Source: Clostridium_AF sediminicola
Lineage (GTDB): Bacteria > Bacillota > Clostridia > Clostridiales > Clostridiaceae
Direction of reading: 5' to 3'
NCBI RefSeq assembly: GCF_050402865.1
Contig: NZ_BAABMF010000001.1
Coordinates: 62,001-126,000 of the forward strand
DNA length: 64,000 nt
The stretch's first letter is position 1. Every line of letters starts with the position of its first letter. A model generated the notes under the pieces. That model saw only the letters and a program-made list of their open reading frames with translations, searched no databases and was not told the origin of the DNA. A program made the translations under genes and the position numbers. Positions 34,384 to 43,608 of this stretch are shown piece after piece.

Positions 34384-35115
34384 TTATTTTTGCTTCAAAA
34401 GAACAAGTTCTTTCAATCCATTTTCAATTATTTCTTGTGTTGTAGCACTTAAATTCTTTTTTTCTTCTTTACTTAATTTATCGGTATAGATAGGTTTATG
34501 AACTATCATTGAGATTGCATTTCCTCGTACTTTATTACCTACCTCTAAAACTTTATATCCACCGTCCACAGTAATAGGAACAATAGGAACATTAGCTTTT
34601 ATTGCTAATTTCATACTACCTTTTTTGAAATCTGCCATTTGGGATTTTAAACTTCTCGTACCTTCTGGAAAAATTATCATAGAATAACCTTTTTTTAAAT
34701 TTTCTATTCCAGAATTTATAGCTTTTACTCCTTCGCGAATATTATGTCTATCAATAAAAACAGATTGCATGATAGTTAGCCAATATCTAACTAGAGGAAT
34801 TTTTTTTATTTCTTTTTTTGCTATAAAACCTGATTTTTTACCTAAATTCGCATATAAGATAAACCCGTCAAATATAGCTTGGTGATTTGAAACAAAAACA
34901 CAAGGTCCATCGGGAATGTTTTCAAGTCCAGACACAGTAGAACTTGTCTTAGAAATCTTAAGAATAGATTTAGCCATATTCTTAGCTTTATTGAAAACAT
35001 AATCTTCTGCAGCGTCATTAGATTTTTTTTGCAGAACAAACATTTTTATCTTTGCACTCACGGTATTAAATAAAAGAAAGAATGCAAAATAAGTATACCA
35101 TAGTAATTTTATCAT
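34384..35115 (-). CDS. plsC: 1-acyl-sn-glycerol-3-phosphate acyltransferase
   Basis: A 243-residue membrane-associated acyltransferase that makes phosphatidic acid from lysophosphatidic acid. The catalytic NHQAIFD (N77, H78, D83) and the substrate-binding FPEGTRS (149-155) are both present, after an N-terminal hydrophobic anchor. IVPITVDGGYKV near 190 fits block IV. AAGGAG lies 8 bases before the ATG. It stands alone, divergent from the hydrolase gene. Confidence 0.93.
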   Translation of the reverse strand: MIKLLWYTYFAFFLLFNTVSAKIKMFVLQKKSNDAAEDYVFNKAKNMAKSILKISKTSSTVSGLENIPDGPCVFVSNHQAIFDGFILYANLGKKSGFIAKKEIKKIPLVRYWLTIMQSVFIDRHNIREGVKAINSGIENLKKGYSMIIFPEGTRSLKSQMADFKKGSMKLAIKANVPIVPITVDGGYKVLEVGNKVRGNAISMIVHKPIYTDKLSKEEKKNLSATTQEIIENGLKELVLLKQK

Positions 35116-35289
35116 GTAGTATCTCCTTTTTTATAGTCTAATCTTACATTATTATAATATATTATTAAAAAAAATCAAAATATGGTTTTCTGTATTAAAG
35201 CCTCTTAAGAATGTGATATAATGATATTAATACCGTTCTGTTAGCAGGATAGAAGATTTTAAGGATTTTATAATCAAGGGGGTCAAAAA

Positions 35290-36216
35290 TTGATAGAACA
35301 AAGATATAGAATAGATGGAATAGATAAACACTCTATTTTTGTTGTTTCATGGAAACCAGATAAAGAAGAAGTCAAAGGAATAGTTCAAATAGTTCATGGT
35401 ATGGCAGAACACTGTCTAAGATATAAAGCTTTTGCTGAGTTTTTAAGTTCCAAAGGGTATGCTGTATATGCCCATGATCATAGAGGGCATGGATTAAGTA
35501 TTTCTGATAAAGAAAATATAGGATATTTTGATGATAAAGAAGGATTTAATAAAGTTGTAGAAGAGACACATATGGTTACGGAATTTATTAAAACGAAAGA
35601 AATGGACAAGCGTATTCTAATATTTGGTCACAGTATGGGTTCTTTTATTACACGAAAATATATTCAAATATATGATAATGATATCGTAGCTGCGATAATT
35701 AGTGGTACAGGAAATTCGAAAGGTTTAGTTGGCGAAATTGGAAAATTAATTGCTAAAATTATTTGTAAAGTAAAAGGTGATAAATATCAAAGTAAATTAT
35801 TAAATGATATGAGCTTTGGTTCATTTAATAAGCAATTTAATCCAGCAAGAACTGATATGGATTGGTTATCAAGAGATAATGATCAAGTAGATAAGTATAT
35901 TAATGATGATGTCTGTGGTTTTTTGTGTTCCGCTAAATTTTATACTGATTTATTAACAGGTATATCAATGGTGTCAAATAAATCAAACATCAAAAAAACA
36001 AGAGATGATTTACCTATATTGTTTATCTCAGGAGGAAAAGATCCGGTGGGATATAATGGTAAAGGAGTAAGGAAAGTATATGATAAGTATTATTGTTCAG
36101 GTCTTGATGCACAAATAAAATTATTTGAAGATGCTCGACATGAAATTTTAAATGAAACAAATAAAGAAGAAGTTTATGATTTTGTATATAATTGGTTAGA
36201 AAAGAAATTTAAATAA
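35290..36216 (+). CDS. Alpha/beta hydrolase, lysophospholipase / monoacylglycerol lipase type
   Basis: 308 residues of the Hydrolase_4 group. IVHGMAEHCLRY supplies the oxyanion region, HDHRGHGLS follows, and the nucleophile is S115 in FGHSMGSF. The aspartate is in FISGGKDPVG and the histidine in DARHEILNE. There is no signal peptide, so it is cytosolic. The start is a TTG at 35290 with AAGGGGG a few bases upstream. Divergent from plsC, which suggests a joint role in membrane lipid turnover, though this is inference. Confidence 0.9.
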   Translation: MIEQRYRIDGIDKHSIFVVSWKPDKEEVKGIVQIVHGMAEHCLRYKAFAEFLSSKGYAVYAHDHRGHGLSISDKENIGYFDDKEGFNKVVEETHMVTEFIKTKEMDKRILIFGHSMGSFITRKYIQIYDNDIVAAIISGTGNSKGLVGEIGKLIAKIICKVKGDKYQSKLLNDMSFGSFNKQFNPARTDMDWLSRDNDQVDKYINDDVCGFLCSAKFYTDLLTGISMVSNKSNIKKTRDDLPILFISGGKDPVGYNGKGVRKVYDKYYCSGLDAQIKLFEDARHEILNETNKEEVYDFVYNWLEKKFK

Positions 36217-36369
36217 GTTATTATTATGAATTCTAGATAGATTAGTTGTAAATATATTAAAAACAAACTCTGAAATCCTTTTACTGAAAAAGAATAGATG
36301 TTATAATAAATTTTGTGGCGCAGATAATGTAAGTATTTGCAGTAAGAAAGGATTAGAGGAGGATCTGTT

Positions 36370-37755
36370 TTGACAAAAAAGCTTAAAGAATTAATCGAAA
36401 AAAACAAAAAAGCTTCACTTGTTTCTTTAGCAGGTGTACTAGTAATAATAAGCATAATTGTATATGGTAATTCTATTGCATATGCAGTAAATATTGATGG
36501 CAAAGTTATTGGAATAGTTAAAAACAAAAATGAAGTGATAAATATACAAAAGGAAATACAAGATACATATAAGCAAGAGTTACATAAAGATATCAAATTA
36601 TCTCAGGAAATTACATTTGAGAAGGTTTATAAGTTTGGTAAGAAGTTAAAAACTCCAGTAGAGATAAAACAGGTACTTGAGAATAATTTAGATGTTAACG
36701 TAGATGGTTATGCGATTGTAGCAGACGACAAAGAAATAGTTATTGTAGATAATAAGGAATCAGCTGACAATATTTTGACTGAATTAAAAAATCAGTATGT
36801 TGATGAAGAAAACACTGAAGCAAATGAAAATTCAGATAAAGAAACTGAAGAAGCACCAGTAAAGGAAGTATCTTTATTAGAAAAAGTTGAGGTTATAAAA
36901 AAATATGTAAATACTGATTTGATAACAAGTGCGGATGAAGCTCTTCAATTAATAACGGTAGGAACTGACGAAATAGAAGAGTATGAAATTAAAAAAGGTG
37001 ATGTAGTTTCAGTCATAGCAGAAAATTACAATATAAAAACTACTGACATAAAAAAAGCAAACCCTGAAATGAATATAGACAAAATACAAATTGGCCAAAT
37101 AATTAGTCTCACTGTTCCTAAACCTTTTATTAATGTTAAAACAGTAGAAGAAGCTAAATATGTTGAGAAGATTTCTTATGAAACTGAATATCAAGAGTCA
37201 AGTAACGTCTATAAAGGAGAAACAAAGATACAAGTTAAAGGGGTAAATGGAAGTAAAAATGTTGAAGCTGAAATTGTAAAAATAAATGGAATAGAGAATG
37301 AAAGGGTTATATTGCAAGAGGAGATAATTCAAGAACCAGTAACACAGGTTGTGTTAAAAGGCACAAAAGAGAGGCCAAAGACTTTAGCTTATGGATCTTT
37401 TAAAAGACCTAGTAGTGGTTATATTACATCAAAATTTGGACGTAGGTGGGGAAGAATGCATAATGGTGTAGACTTCGGGGTGCCTACAGGAACTCCTAAT
37501 AAAGCTGCTGATGGTGGTAAAGTCATCTATTCGGGATGGAAAGGTGGATACGGATACTTAGTAATTATTGATCACGAAAACGGATATAAAACATATTATG
37601 GACATAATAGTATATTAAAAGTTAAAGTTGGTGAAAGGGTATATAGAGGACAGACTATAGCATTATCTGGAAACACAGGTAATTCAACAGGACCACATTT
37701 ACATTTTGAAATAAGAAAAAATGGTTCTCCAGTAAATCCTTTAAAATACATATAA
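36370..37755 (+). CDS. Cell-wall M23 endopeptidase with LysM and G5 domains
   Basis: 461 residues. A short cytoplasmic tail is followed by one membrane helix or uncleaved signal (about 17-38). An extracytoplasmic region, a LysM domain (about 195-245, EYEIKKGDVVSVIAENYNIK in pieces), a G5 domain (about 255-330) and a C-terminal M23 domain (about 340-461) come next. The zinc ligands are in HNGVDFG and HLHFEIRKNG. LysM and G5 bind peptidoglycan sugars; M23 enzymes cut peptide cross-links. The TTG start at 36370 is supported by GAGGAGGA about 8 bases upstream. A similar LysM-G5-M23 layout is common in spore-forming Clostridia. Confidence 0.93.
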   Translation: MTKKLKELIEKNKKASLVSLAGVLVIISIIVYGNSIAYAVNIDGKVIGIVKNKNEVINIQKEIQDTYKQELHKDIKLSQEITFEKVYKFGKKLKTPVEIKQVLENNLDVNVDGYAIVADDKEIVIVDNKESADNILTELKNQYVDEENTEANENSDKETEEAPVKEVSLLEKVEVIKKYVNTDLITSADEALQLITVGTDEIEEYEIKKGDVVSVIAENYNIKTTDIKKANPEMNIDKIQIGQIISLTVPKPFINVKTVEEAKYVEKISYETEYQESSNVYKGETKIQVKGVNGSKNVEAEIVKINGIENERVILQEEIIQEPVTQVVLKGTKERPKTLAYGSFKRPSSGYITSKFGRRWGRMHNGVDFGVPTGTPNKAADGGKVIYSGWKGGYGYLVIIDHENGYKTYYGHNSILKVKVGERVYRGQTIALSGNTGNSTGPHLHFEIRKNGSPVNPLKYI

Positions 37756-37762
37756 AAAAGAT

Positions 37763-37793
37763 ATCATCTGATAATAAATCAGATGATTTTTTT
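37763..37793 (+). terminator. Intrinsic terminator after the M23 gene
   Basis: ATCATCTGA pairs with TCAGATGAT (9 bp, 7-base loop), followed by seven T residues. Confidence 0.88.
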
Positions 37794-37855
37794 GACAAAG
37801 TGTTAAAATCATTAATATTTATAAAAAATGTCCATACAAATTTTAGAAGGAAAAG

Positions 37856-38578
37856 TTGAATATGAAAAAGGATTTATACGAAGAAGAACTATATGAACCT
37901 ATTAAAGATTATTTAAGCCAAGGTGGCTTTGAGGTAAAAGGAGAAGTTAAAAATTGTGATATAACAGCTATTTTAAGTGATATTGTTTTAGTGGTAGAGA
38001 TGAAGACTACATTAAATCTTGATGTAATATTGCAGGCAGCACAACGTCAAAGGATAGCTGATATAGTTTATATTGCTGTGCCCAGGAAGAGTAAAGTAAT
38101 GCGTACAAAGCGATGGAAGAATATTTGCCATTTGTTAAGAAGACTAGAAATAGGACTGCTTTTGGTTTCTTTTAGTGGAAAAAAGCCGTTGGTACAAGAG
38201 GCATTGAAGCCTGAAGTATTCAGTAGAGAAATGAGTAAAAGACTTTCTAATAAAAAAAGAAAAGAAGTTTTAGAAGAGTTTCATTCAAGAAATGGTGACT
38301 ATAATAGAGGAGGAGTAACAAGAAAAAAACTTGTTACTGCCTATAGAGAAAAAGCAATATTTATTGCGGTATTATTAAAAGATAATGGAGCACTAACTAT
38401 TAAGAAACTCAAAGAATTTGGTAGTGATGTAAATAAAACATCAAGTATTTTGCAAAATAATCATTACGGCTGGTTCGAAAGAGTATCAAGAGGTGAATAT
38501 AGAATTAGTGAAAAGGGAAGGACAGAGCTGAAAAATTTTAATAAAGTTATTGAGTCTATAATAGTTAAAAAAGAATAA
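37856..38578 (+). CDS. DUF2161 family protein with PD-(D/E)xK nuclease-like core
   Basis: 240 residues. The N-terminal half matches the DUF2161 group, annotated as a putative PDDEXK-type phosphodiesterase. CDITAILSDIVLVVEMKT provides D35 and E48-x-K50, the PD-(D/E)xK pattern. The C-terminal part (about 150-235) looks like a winged helix (GALTIKKLKEFGSDVNKTSSIL, then YRISEKGR), suggesting nucleic acid binding. Start is either TTG 37856 (AGAAGG 5-6 bases upstream) or ATG 37862. It stands alone between two other genes. Biological role unknown. Confidence 0.8.
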   Translation: MNMKKDLYEEELYEPIKDYLSQGGFEVKGEVKNCDITAILSDIVLVVEMKTTLNLDVILQAAQRQRIADIVYIAVPRKSKVMRTKRWKNICHLLRRLEIGLLLVSFSGKKPLVQEALKPEVFSREMSKRLSNKKRKEVLEEFHSRNGDYNRGGVTRKKLVTAYREKAIFIAVLLKDNGALTIKKLKEFGSDVNKTSSILQNNHYGWFERVSRGEYRISEKGRTELKNFNKVIESIIVKKE

Positions 38579-38694
38579 TTGATAAATTTATTGTAAATAT
38601 TTATTTATATTATTATGAATTTTAATATTAATTAAAAATTTATGATAGTATAATAATATACATTAATATATATATAAATGAGAGGAGGTCAAAT

Positions 38695-39573
38695 ATGAGT
38701 ACTATTTTACTAATTGATTCTTGCAGCGATTTACCACTTACATACGTAGAAGAGAATAAAAATATCATTGATATCATTGGGATGCCTATTGAAATAGATG
38801 ATGATGAATTTATTGATGATTTTGGGAAATCATATTCACATAAAGATTATTTCAATAAATTGAGAGATGGAAAAATGCCATCAACTGGTCTTATAAATAT
38901 TTATAGATTTACTAAAAAATTTACTGAACAATATAAAAAAGGTAATAGTGTGATATATTTAGGATTTTCTGCAAATTTGAGTGGAACATTTAATAATGCT
39001 TTGTTAGCAAAAGAAGAAGTTAAATCTGAGTTCCCTGAAGCTGATATAGAAATTATAGATACAGCCGCTGCATCTATAGGGGAGGGCGTTTTAGTAGTAC
39101 AAGCTATTGAAATGCTTAAAGATGGGAAATCTAAGGAAGATATAATCAAGTGGGTTGAGACTAATAAATACAAAGCAAATCATTGGTTTGCCGTTGACGA
39201 TTTACATTTTCTAAAAAATGGAGGTAGAGTATCATCTACTTCTGCAACTGTAGGTACTTTGCTTAATGTAAAACCAATCCTTACAGTAGACAAAAAGGGA
39301 GTGTTAAAATCTTATTCAAACGTTAGAGGACGAAAGAAAGCAATAAAATTTCTAGTTGGTAAATTTGAAGAGCATGTAATAGATTGTGAAAAAACAACAT
39401 TAATTATTGGGCATGGAGATTGTGAAGAAGATGCATTAAAAATAAAAGAGATGATTACTAAAGAGTTTAATTTGAAAAATATTATTGTATCACAATTATC
39501 AGCAACAATTGCTTCACATGTTGGACCCAATATGATTGCTTTAGCTTTTCTTGGTCAAGAAAGAGAAAGTTAA
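38695..39573 (+). CDS. DegV family fatty-acid-binding protein
   Basis: 292 residues with the two-domain DegV fold: ILLIDSCSDLP start, the STGLINIYRF segment, SANLSGTFNNA and the FLKNGGRVS motif. Members bind a fatty acid and, as FakB in staphylococci, present it to a fatty acid kinase. No FakA gene is nearby. GAGGAGG lies 7 bases before the ATG. The actual ligand is unknown. Confidence 0.92.
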   Translation: MSTILLIDSCSDLPLTYVEENKNIIDIIGMPIEIDDDEFIDDFGKSYSHKDYFNKLRDGKMPSTGLINIYRFTKKFTEQYKKGNSVIYLGFSANLSGTFNNALLAKEEVKSEFPEADIEIIDTAAASIGEGVLVVQAIEMLKDGKSKEDIIKWVETNKYKANHWFAVDDLHFLKNGGRVSSTSATVGTLLNVKPILTVDKKGVLKSYSNVRGRKKAIKFLVGKFEEHVIDCEKTTLIIGHGDCEEDALKIKEMITKEFNLKNIIVSQLSATIASHVGPNMIALAFLGQERES

Positions 39574-39727
39574 TTTTTACTAAGAGTTAGTTCTTATTTA
39601 AAGTTATATTTATTTTTAGGAATTTGTAACTTATGTTACGGAGATAATTTTTTTTATAGTCTATAATTATAAATTGCAGGGATTAATTTATTTATTATTT
39701 TAAACAAAAGATAATGGAGGTAGAAAT

Positions 39728-39979
39728 ATGTCAGTATCTCATGAAGGTTGTTCAGGAAGTTTTGATAATGGAAAGCAAGTTGTAGATAAAATAAGGACTA
39801 TGGGATTTGCAAAGCAATCAATGCCTAAATCATTACAAATAGAATGTGATGATTGTGGAACGGAATTCAAAATGGAGAAATTTGAAGGCAAGTGCCCAGA
39901 ATGTGGAATGATATTTGGAGTAACTCCGTGTTCAGCATCCAGTGCGGCAAATGTAAAAGCAGCAGGGAAAGACTACTAA
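39728..39979 (+). CDS. Small zinc-ribbon protein
   Basis: 83 residues with C40-x2-C43 (CDDCG) and C56-x2-C59 (CPECG) forming a zinc ribbon, plus C8 and C68. GGAGG lies about 8 bases before the ATG. It ends at a two-way terminator shared with the FAD-Rieske gene. I recognise no named function; a role as a small metal-binding or regulatory protein is possible. Confidence 0.75.
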   Translation: MSVSHEGCSGSFDNGKQVVDKIRTMGFAKQSMPKSLQIECDDCGTEFKMEKFEGKCPECGMIFGVTPCSASSAANVKAAGKDY

Positions 39980-39982
39980 AGT

Positions 39983-40027
39983 AATAAAATACACTCAAAT
40001 TTAAAATAAATTTGGGTGTATTTTATT
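39983..40027. terminator. Bidirectional terminator between convergent genes
   Basis: A 20-bp stem (39983-40002 with 40008-40027, one G-U pair) starts with an A-rich and ends with a T-rich arm. It overlaps the 3' end of the minus-strand oxidoreductase gene. Confidence 0.88.
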
Positions 40028-41563
40028 TAAGGGTTCTTTAAACTTATTTAAAGGATACATTGCAGGTCCTTCTATAACTGTTCCGTCAAATGAGAATCTA
40101 GAACCATGGCAGGGGCAATCCCATGTTTTTTCAGCTTCATTCCATTTTAACTCACATCCAAGATGGGTACATGTTATATCTACTAAATGAAGTTTATTAT
40201 TATTATCTCGATAGGCACCATATTTTTTACCTTCTATTTTAACTACTTTAGCCTGATTTGCTTTTATCTTATCTTTATTTTCTGTTTTTTGTAATTTTCC
40301 AGAAAAGAATTGTAAAGCTGAATCAAAATTTTCTACGAAGAAACTTACTGTGGAGGCTCTAGGAGTAAATCTTGATGGATTAAATACATCTTGCCATGGA
40401 GATTTTCCATTGATAATAAGATCTTTTAACAATATTCCAGCGGCAGTTCCATTTGTCATACCCCATTTTCCAAATCCTGTTGCAACATAGATATCTTTTG
40501 ATTTATTTGTTAAATGGCCAATATAAGGTATACCATCAGGAGTAATATAATCTTGAGTTGACCATCTAAATTTAATTTTATCTATATCAAAATTATATTT
40601 GGTAAATTCAATAAGATTTTGGTAGTGGGATATAAAATCATTTCCATGAGCGGTTTTGTGATTTTCTCCTCCAACTAATACTAAATTCTCATTCTTAGAT
40701 TCATAAAATCGTACTGAACGTCTTGGTTCCTCAGCATTTATAAACATTCCACTAGTAATGGGAGGCTTGATGCTTGAAGCTACTATATATGATCTTTCTG
40801 GTTTCAATCTACTAAAGTAAAGCCCAAAGCCATCGTAACAGGGAAAATGAGAAGCAATAATTACCTTAGAAGCTCTTACTTTAGCTCCATTTCTGGATAT
40901 TAGTATGCATTTATCGTTATCTTTTAAGATATTTATAATGGTAGTGTCTTCATATATTCTACCTTTGTTATTTATTATTAAATCGCCAAGAGTTAGTAGA
41001 TACTTTCTTGGATGGAATTCTGCAGCATTTTTACAACATAGGGCACATTTCACAGCGAAGGGGAGAGGAGTAGTTGTTAAAAAATCTGATTCAAAACCTA
41101 AAGTTGAGGCTATTTTACTTTCTTTTTCAATCTTTTCTATGTAGCTTTCATCTTGAGTATAAATATAAGATGGAAGTTTCTTTAAATCACACTGGATATT
41201 ATTTTTTTTTATTGTATCAATAATGAAATCCAACCCATTTTGATTTGCAATTGCATATTGTTTAGCCATAGCTAAGTTTATGTTGTCTTGGATTTTAGAA
41301 TAAATTATATTATGCTGAGGTGTTATTTTAGCTGTTGTATGAGCAGATGTGCCTTTGGCGATTTTATTTGCCTCAAATAAGGCAATATCCACTCCAGATT
41401 TGCTTAATTCAAAAGCAGAGGTAAGTCCGGCAATTCCTCCACCAATTATTGCGACATCAATACTAATGTCTTCTTCTAAAGAAGGGTAATTAGTATTATT
41501 AGTAGATTTTATCCAAAAAGATTCATTCAAACCTTCAAGTGTCTTATCAGGAACCATATCCAT
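40001..41563 (-). CDS. FAD-dependent oxidoreductase with C-terminal Rieske domain (YhfW-like)
   Basis: 520 residues. The N-terminal DAO/GlpD-type FAD domain has the dinucleotide motif IIGGGIAGLTSAFELSKSG (39-57). The C-terminal Rieske domain has C465-T-H467 and C483-P-C485-H486, the [2Fe-2S] ligands. This fusion is like Bacillus subtilis YhfW, whose substrate is unknown. AAGGAG lies 7-8 bases before the ATG. It is a cytosolic enzyme that probably passes electrons between FAD and the cluster. Its neighbour on the other strand is a tocopherol-cyclase-like gene, divergent across a 145-base gap. Confidence 0.92.
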   Translation of the reverse strand: MDMVPDKTLEGLNESFWIKSTNNTNYPSLEEDISIDVAIIGGGIAGLTSAFELSKSGVDIALFEANKIAKGTSAHTTAKITPQHNIIYSKIQDNINLAMAKQYAIANQNGLDFIIDTIKKNNIQCDLKKLPSYIYTQDESYIEKIEKESKIASTLGFESDFLTTTPLPFAVKCALCCKNAAEFHPRKYLLTLGDLIINNKGRIYEDTTIINILKDNDKCILISRNGAKVRASKVIIASHFPCYDGFGLYFSRLKPERSYIVASSIKPPITSGMFINAEEPRRSVRFYESKNENLVLVGGENHKTAHGNDFISHYQNLIEFTKYNFDIDKIKFRWSTQDYITPDGIPYIGHLTNKSKDIYVATGFGKWGMTNGTAAGILLKDLIINGKSPWQDVFNPSRFTPRASTVSFFVENFDSALQFFSGKLQKTENKDKIKANQAKVVKIEGKKYGAYRDNNNKLHLVDITCTHLGCELKWNEAEKTWDCPCHGSRFSFDGTVIEGPAMYPLNKFKEPLNKIHPNLF

Positions 41564-41708
41564 ATAATATCTCCTTTTACTATTAATTTAATCACATATA
41601 GTCTTTCAGCTATATATACTGTTGAATTTAGTTTGAGTGATAATGGAATAATTATTCACTTTAGTAAGATATTAATATTGACTAAATTATTTAAAAATGG
41701 AGGGTATT

Positions 41709-42677
41709 ATGTTTAAAAAAATAAATCCAGATGTATTTCATAGCTCTTTTAAAGGAAATGAATTCTTTGAGGGTTGGTATTTTAAAATAGTATCAAAGGA
41801 TAGAAAGATTGTATTAGCAATAATACCTGGAATTTCACGTGCAGAAAAAGAAGAAGATAGCCATAGCTTTATACAGTTGTTAAGTGGTGTTAAAACAGAA
41901 TATAGCTATATTAAATATGATTTAAAAGAATTTACCTATACAAAAAATAAATTTGATATATGTGTTGATAAAAATCTATTCTCTTTAAAAGGCATAAATA
42001 TAAATATTAATAATAGAAATAAAATTATTAAAGGGAAGCTTACATTTAATGAAATAAAAAAATGGCCTGATTCAGTTTTGAATCCAGGAAGTATGGGTTT
42101 CTATAATCATCTTAACTTTATGGAGTGTTATAGTCAGGTATGTGCTTTAGATGGAAAAATTGAAGGAAATTTAGCTGTTGATGGAGAAGAATATAATTTT
42201 AATGGTGGGAATGTTTATATTGAGAAGAATTGGGGGAGAGCGTTTCCAGAATCATGGATTTGGATTCAAACTAATTCTTTTAAACAAAGAAATGCCGCGT
42301 TTACCTGTTCTACAGGCAAAGTACCTTTTTTTGCTGGGAGTTTTAAAGGCTTTTTAGTTGCACTTTTGATAGATAACAAGTTTTATAAATTTACTACAAT
42401 CAATAGAAGTAAGATGAAAATTGAGTTATTAGGAAATGATATGAAATTATCCTTTAAAAGAAAAAACCTTTTGCTTACTGTTATTACTAAAACGGAAAAA
42501 GAAAAATTTATGCTATGCTATGGCCCTAAAGATGGCAAAATGATACCATTAGTGAAGGAGAGTCTTTGTGGTGAGGTCAAAATTGAATTAATAAATGAGA
42601 AAAAACAAGAACTGATTTTTAGAGATACGGGATATTGTAGTGGTATTGAGTATGGAGGCGAGTATTCTCACCACTGA
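41709..42677 (+). CDS. Tocopherol-cyclase-like family protein
   Basis: 322 residues. FFEGWYFKIV at the start and the central VYIEKNWGRAFPESWIWIQTN (in pieces) are characteristic of the Tocopherol_cycl family, a lipocalin-like beta-barrel group. In plants and cyanobacteria these enzymes close the chroman ring of vitamin E. An anaerobic Firmicute is not expected to make tocopherol, so the bacterial homologue probably acts on another lipophilic compound. The ATG at 41709 follows GGAGGG closely; an in-frame ATG at 41697 is less likely. Divergent from the FAD-Rieske gene, which may point to a shared redox-lipid theme. Confidence 0.82.
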   Translation: MFKKINPDVFHSSFKGNEFFEGWYFKIVSKDRKIVLAIIPGISRAEKEEDSHSFIQLLSGVKTEYSYIKYDLKEFTYTKNKFDICVDKNLFSLKGINININNRNKIIKGKLTFNEIKKWPDSVLNPGSMGFYNHLNFMECYSQVCALDGKIEGNLAVDGEEYNFNGGNVYIEKNWGRAFPESWIWIQTNSFKQRNAAFTCSTGKVPFFAGSFKGFLVALLIDNKFYKFTTINRSKMKIELLGNDMKLSFKRKNLLLTVITKTEKEKFMLCYGPKDGKMIPLVKESLCGEVKIELINEKKQELIFRDTGYCSGIEYGGEYSHH

Positions 42678-42708
42678 AGGATGGAATTTATAAATTCCAA
42701 AATAATAA

Positions 42709-42731
42709 AAAAAGACCATAAAGGCCTTTTT
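42709..42731. terminator. Two-way terminator between the tocopherol-cyclase-like and Crp/Fnr genes
   Basis: AAAAAGACC pairs with GGCCTTTTT except for one A-C mismatch, with A and T tracts at the ends. It overlaps the last bases of the minus-strand regulator gene. A palindrome GGAATTTATAAATTCC lies just upstream at 42683-42698. Confidence 0.65.
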
Positions 42732-43428
42732 ATGTTAAGTTTTTAAGCTTATCCATATCTTTTATTAAAATTTGTTTGTTATTTCTTATTTCAATTAATC
42801 CTTCATCGTGCATTACACGAAGTCTTCTGGTGATAGTTTCTCTTGTAATCCCAGCATAACTTCCCATTTCTTCTCTATTAAGCGTACTATTAATTATTAT
42901 ACCATCTTCAGTTTTCACACCAAAATCTTTTATTAGGCTGATTAGTAGACCGGCCACTTTGGCAGATACATCATTAGTACTGAGTCTGTCTACTAAACTT
43001 TCAACTTTGTTTATTCTGTCGTAAGCCTCTTCAAGAATTTTTAGCATTATTTTTGGATTTTCTACTAAAATTGCATCGAAATCTTTTTTGTCTAAACTAC
43101 AAATTGTTGTATCTTCCAATGCTTCAGCACTGAAATCAAATTCGTTTTCTTTAAGAAGGTTAAATGCACCTATAAAACTAAAGTCAGAAGGAGAGAGGAT
43201 ATATAAAATTTGTTCTTTTCCATCACCTGTATATCTAAAAACTTTAACTTTTCCACTACAAACTATATATAATTTTCTGGCTTTATCTCCTTGAGAAAAG
43301 ATTCTTTCGCCTTTTTTATAATTTGTCTTAATAGTACCAGCAGATACTTTTGATAATTGCTCATGTTTAAGGTTTGATAACAATGGCACTTGGCGCATGC
43401 AGAAATCAACATTTTGTATTTTGCACAT
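42730..43428 (-). CDS. Crp/Fnr-family transcriptional regulator
   Basis: 232 residues from the ATG. The cyclic-nucleotide-type beta barrel (about 15-130) includes KGERIFSQGDKARKLYIVCSGKVKV (in pieces); a helical dimer region and a helix-turn-helix (about 170-225, LNREEMGSYAGITRETITRRL) follow. Cysteines at 2, 10 and 110 resemble the positions of cluster ligands in E. coli FNR, where the last is C122. The ATG has no Shine-Dalgarno site. AGGTGA stands five bases before an in-frame ATC that would add KKCCNANT, with two more cysteines. An oxygen- or redox-sensing role is likely but not proven. It is downstream of pflA on the same strand, with its own predicted operator at 43451-43464. Confidence 0.9.
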   Translation of the reverse strand: MCKIQNVDFCMRQVPLLSNLKHEQLSKVSAGTIKTNYKKGERIFSQGDKARKLYIVCSGKVKVFRYTGDGKEQILYILSPSDFSFIGAFNLLKENEFDFSAEALEDTTICSLDKKDFDAILVENPKIMLKILEEAYDRINKVESLVDRLSTNDVSAKVAGLLISLIKDFGVKTEDGIIINSTLNREEMGSYAGITRETITRRLRVMHDEGLIEIRNNKQILIKDMDKLKNLT

Positions 43429-43450
43429 TGTATTTGCATTACAACATTTT

Positions 43451-43464
43451 TTGATTTAAATCAC
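43451..43464. promoter_or_regulatory. Putative Fnr-type binding site in the regulator's own leader
   Basis: TTGATTTAAATCAC is one base off the E. coli FNR consensus TTGAT-N4-ATCAA. It shares GTGATT(T/C)AAATCA with the pflB site. It overlaps the AGGTGA ribosome-site candidate of the Crp/Fnr gene, consistent with autorepression. Confidence 0.55.
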
Positions 43465-43492
43465 CTACTTTAACTATAATTGTTACATTGAA

Positions 43493-43530
43493 TAAACCAC
43501 AAAAGTAATATCATTTGCTCTTGTGGTTTA
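43493..43530. repeat. AAACCACAAAA hairpin repeat
   Basis: TAAACCACAA (43493-43502) and TTGTGGTTTA (43521-43530) form a perfect 10-bp stem. The arm continues as AAGTAA, as in the 7.6 and 49.9 kb members of the family. Confidence 0.6.
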
Positions 43531-43608
43531 TATTAATATAATTATATACTGAATATAAGATTAATGAAAGTATTTAATGGAAAGTAGGAATTTAAATTTT
43601 ATATCGAA

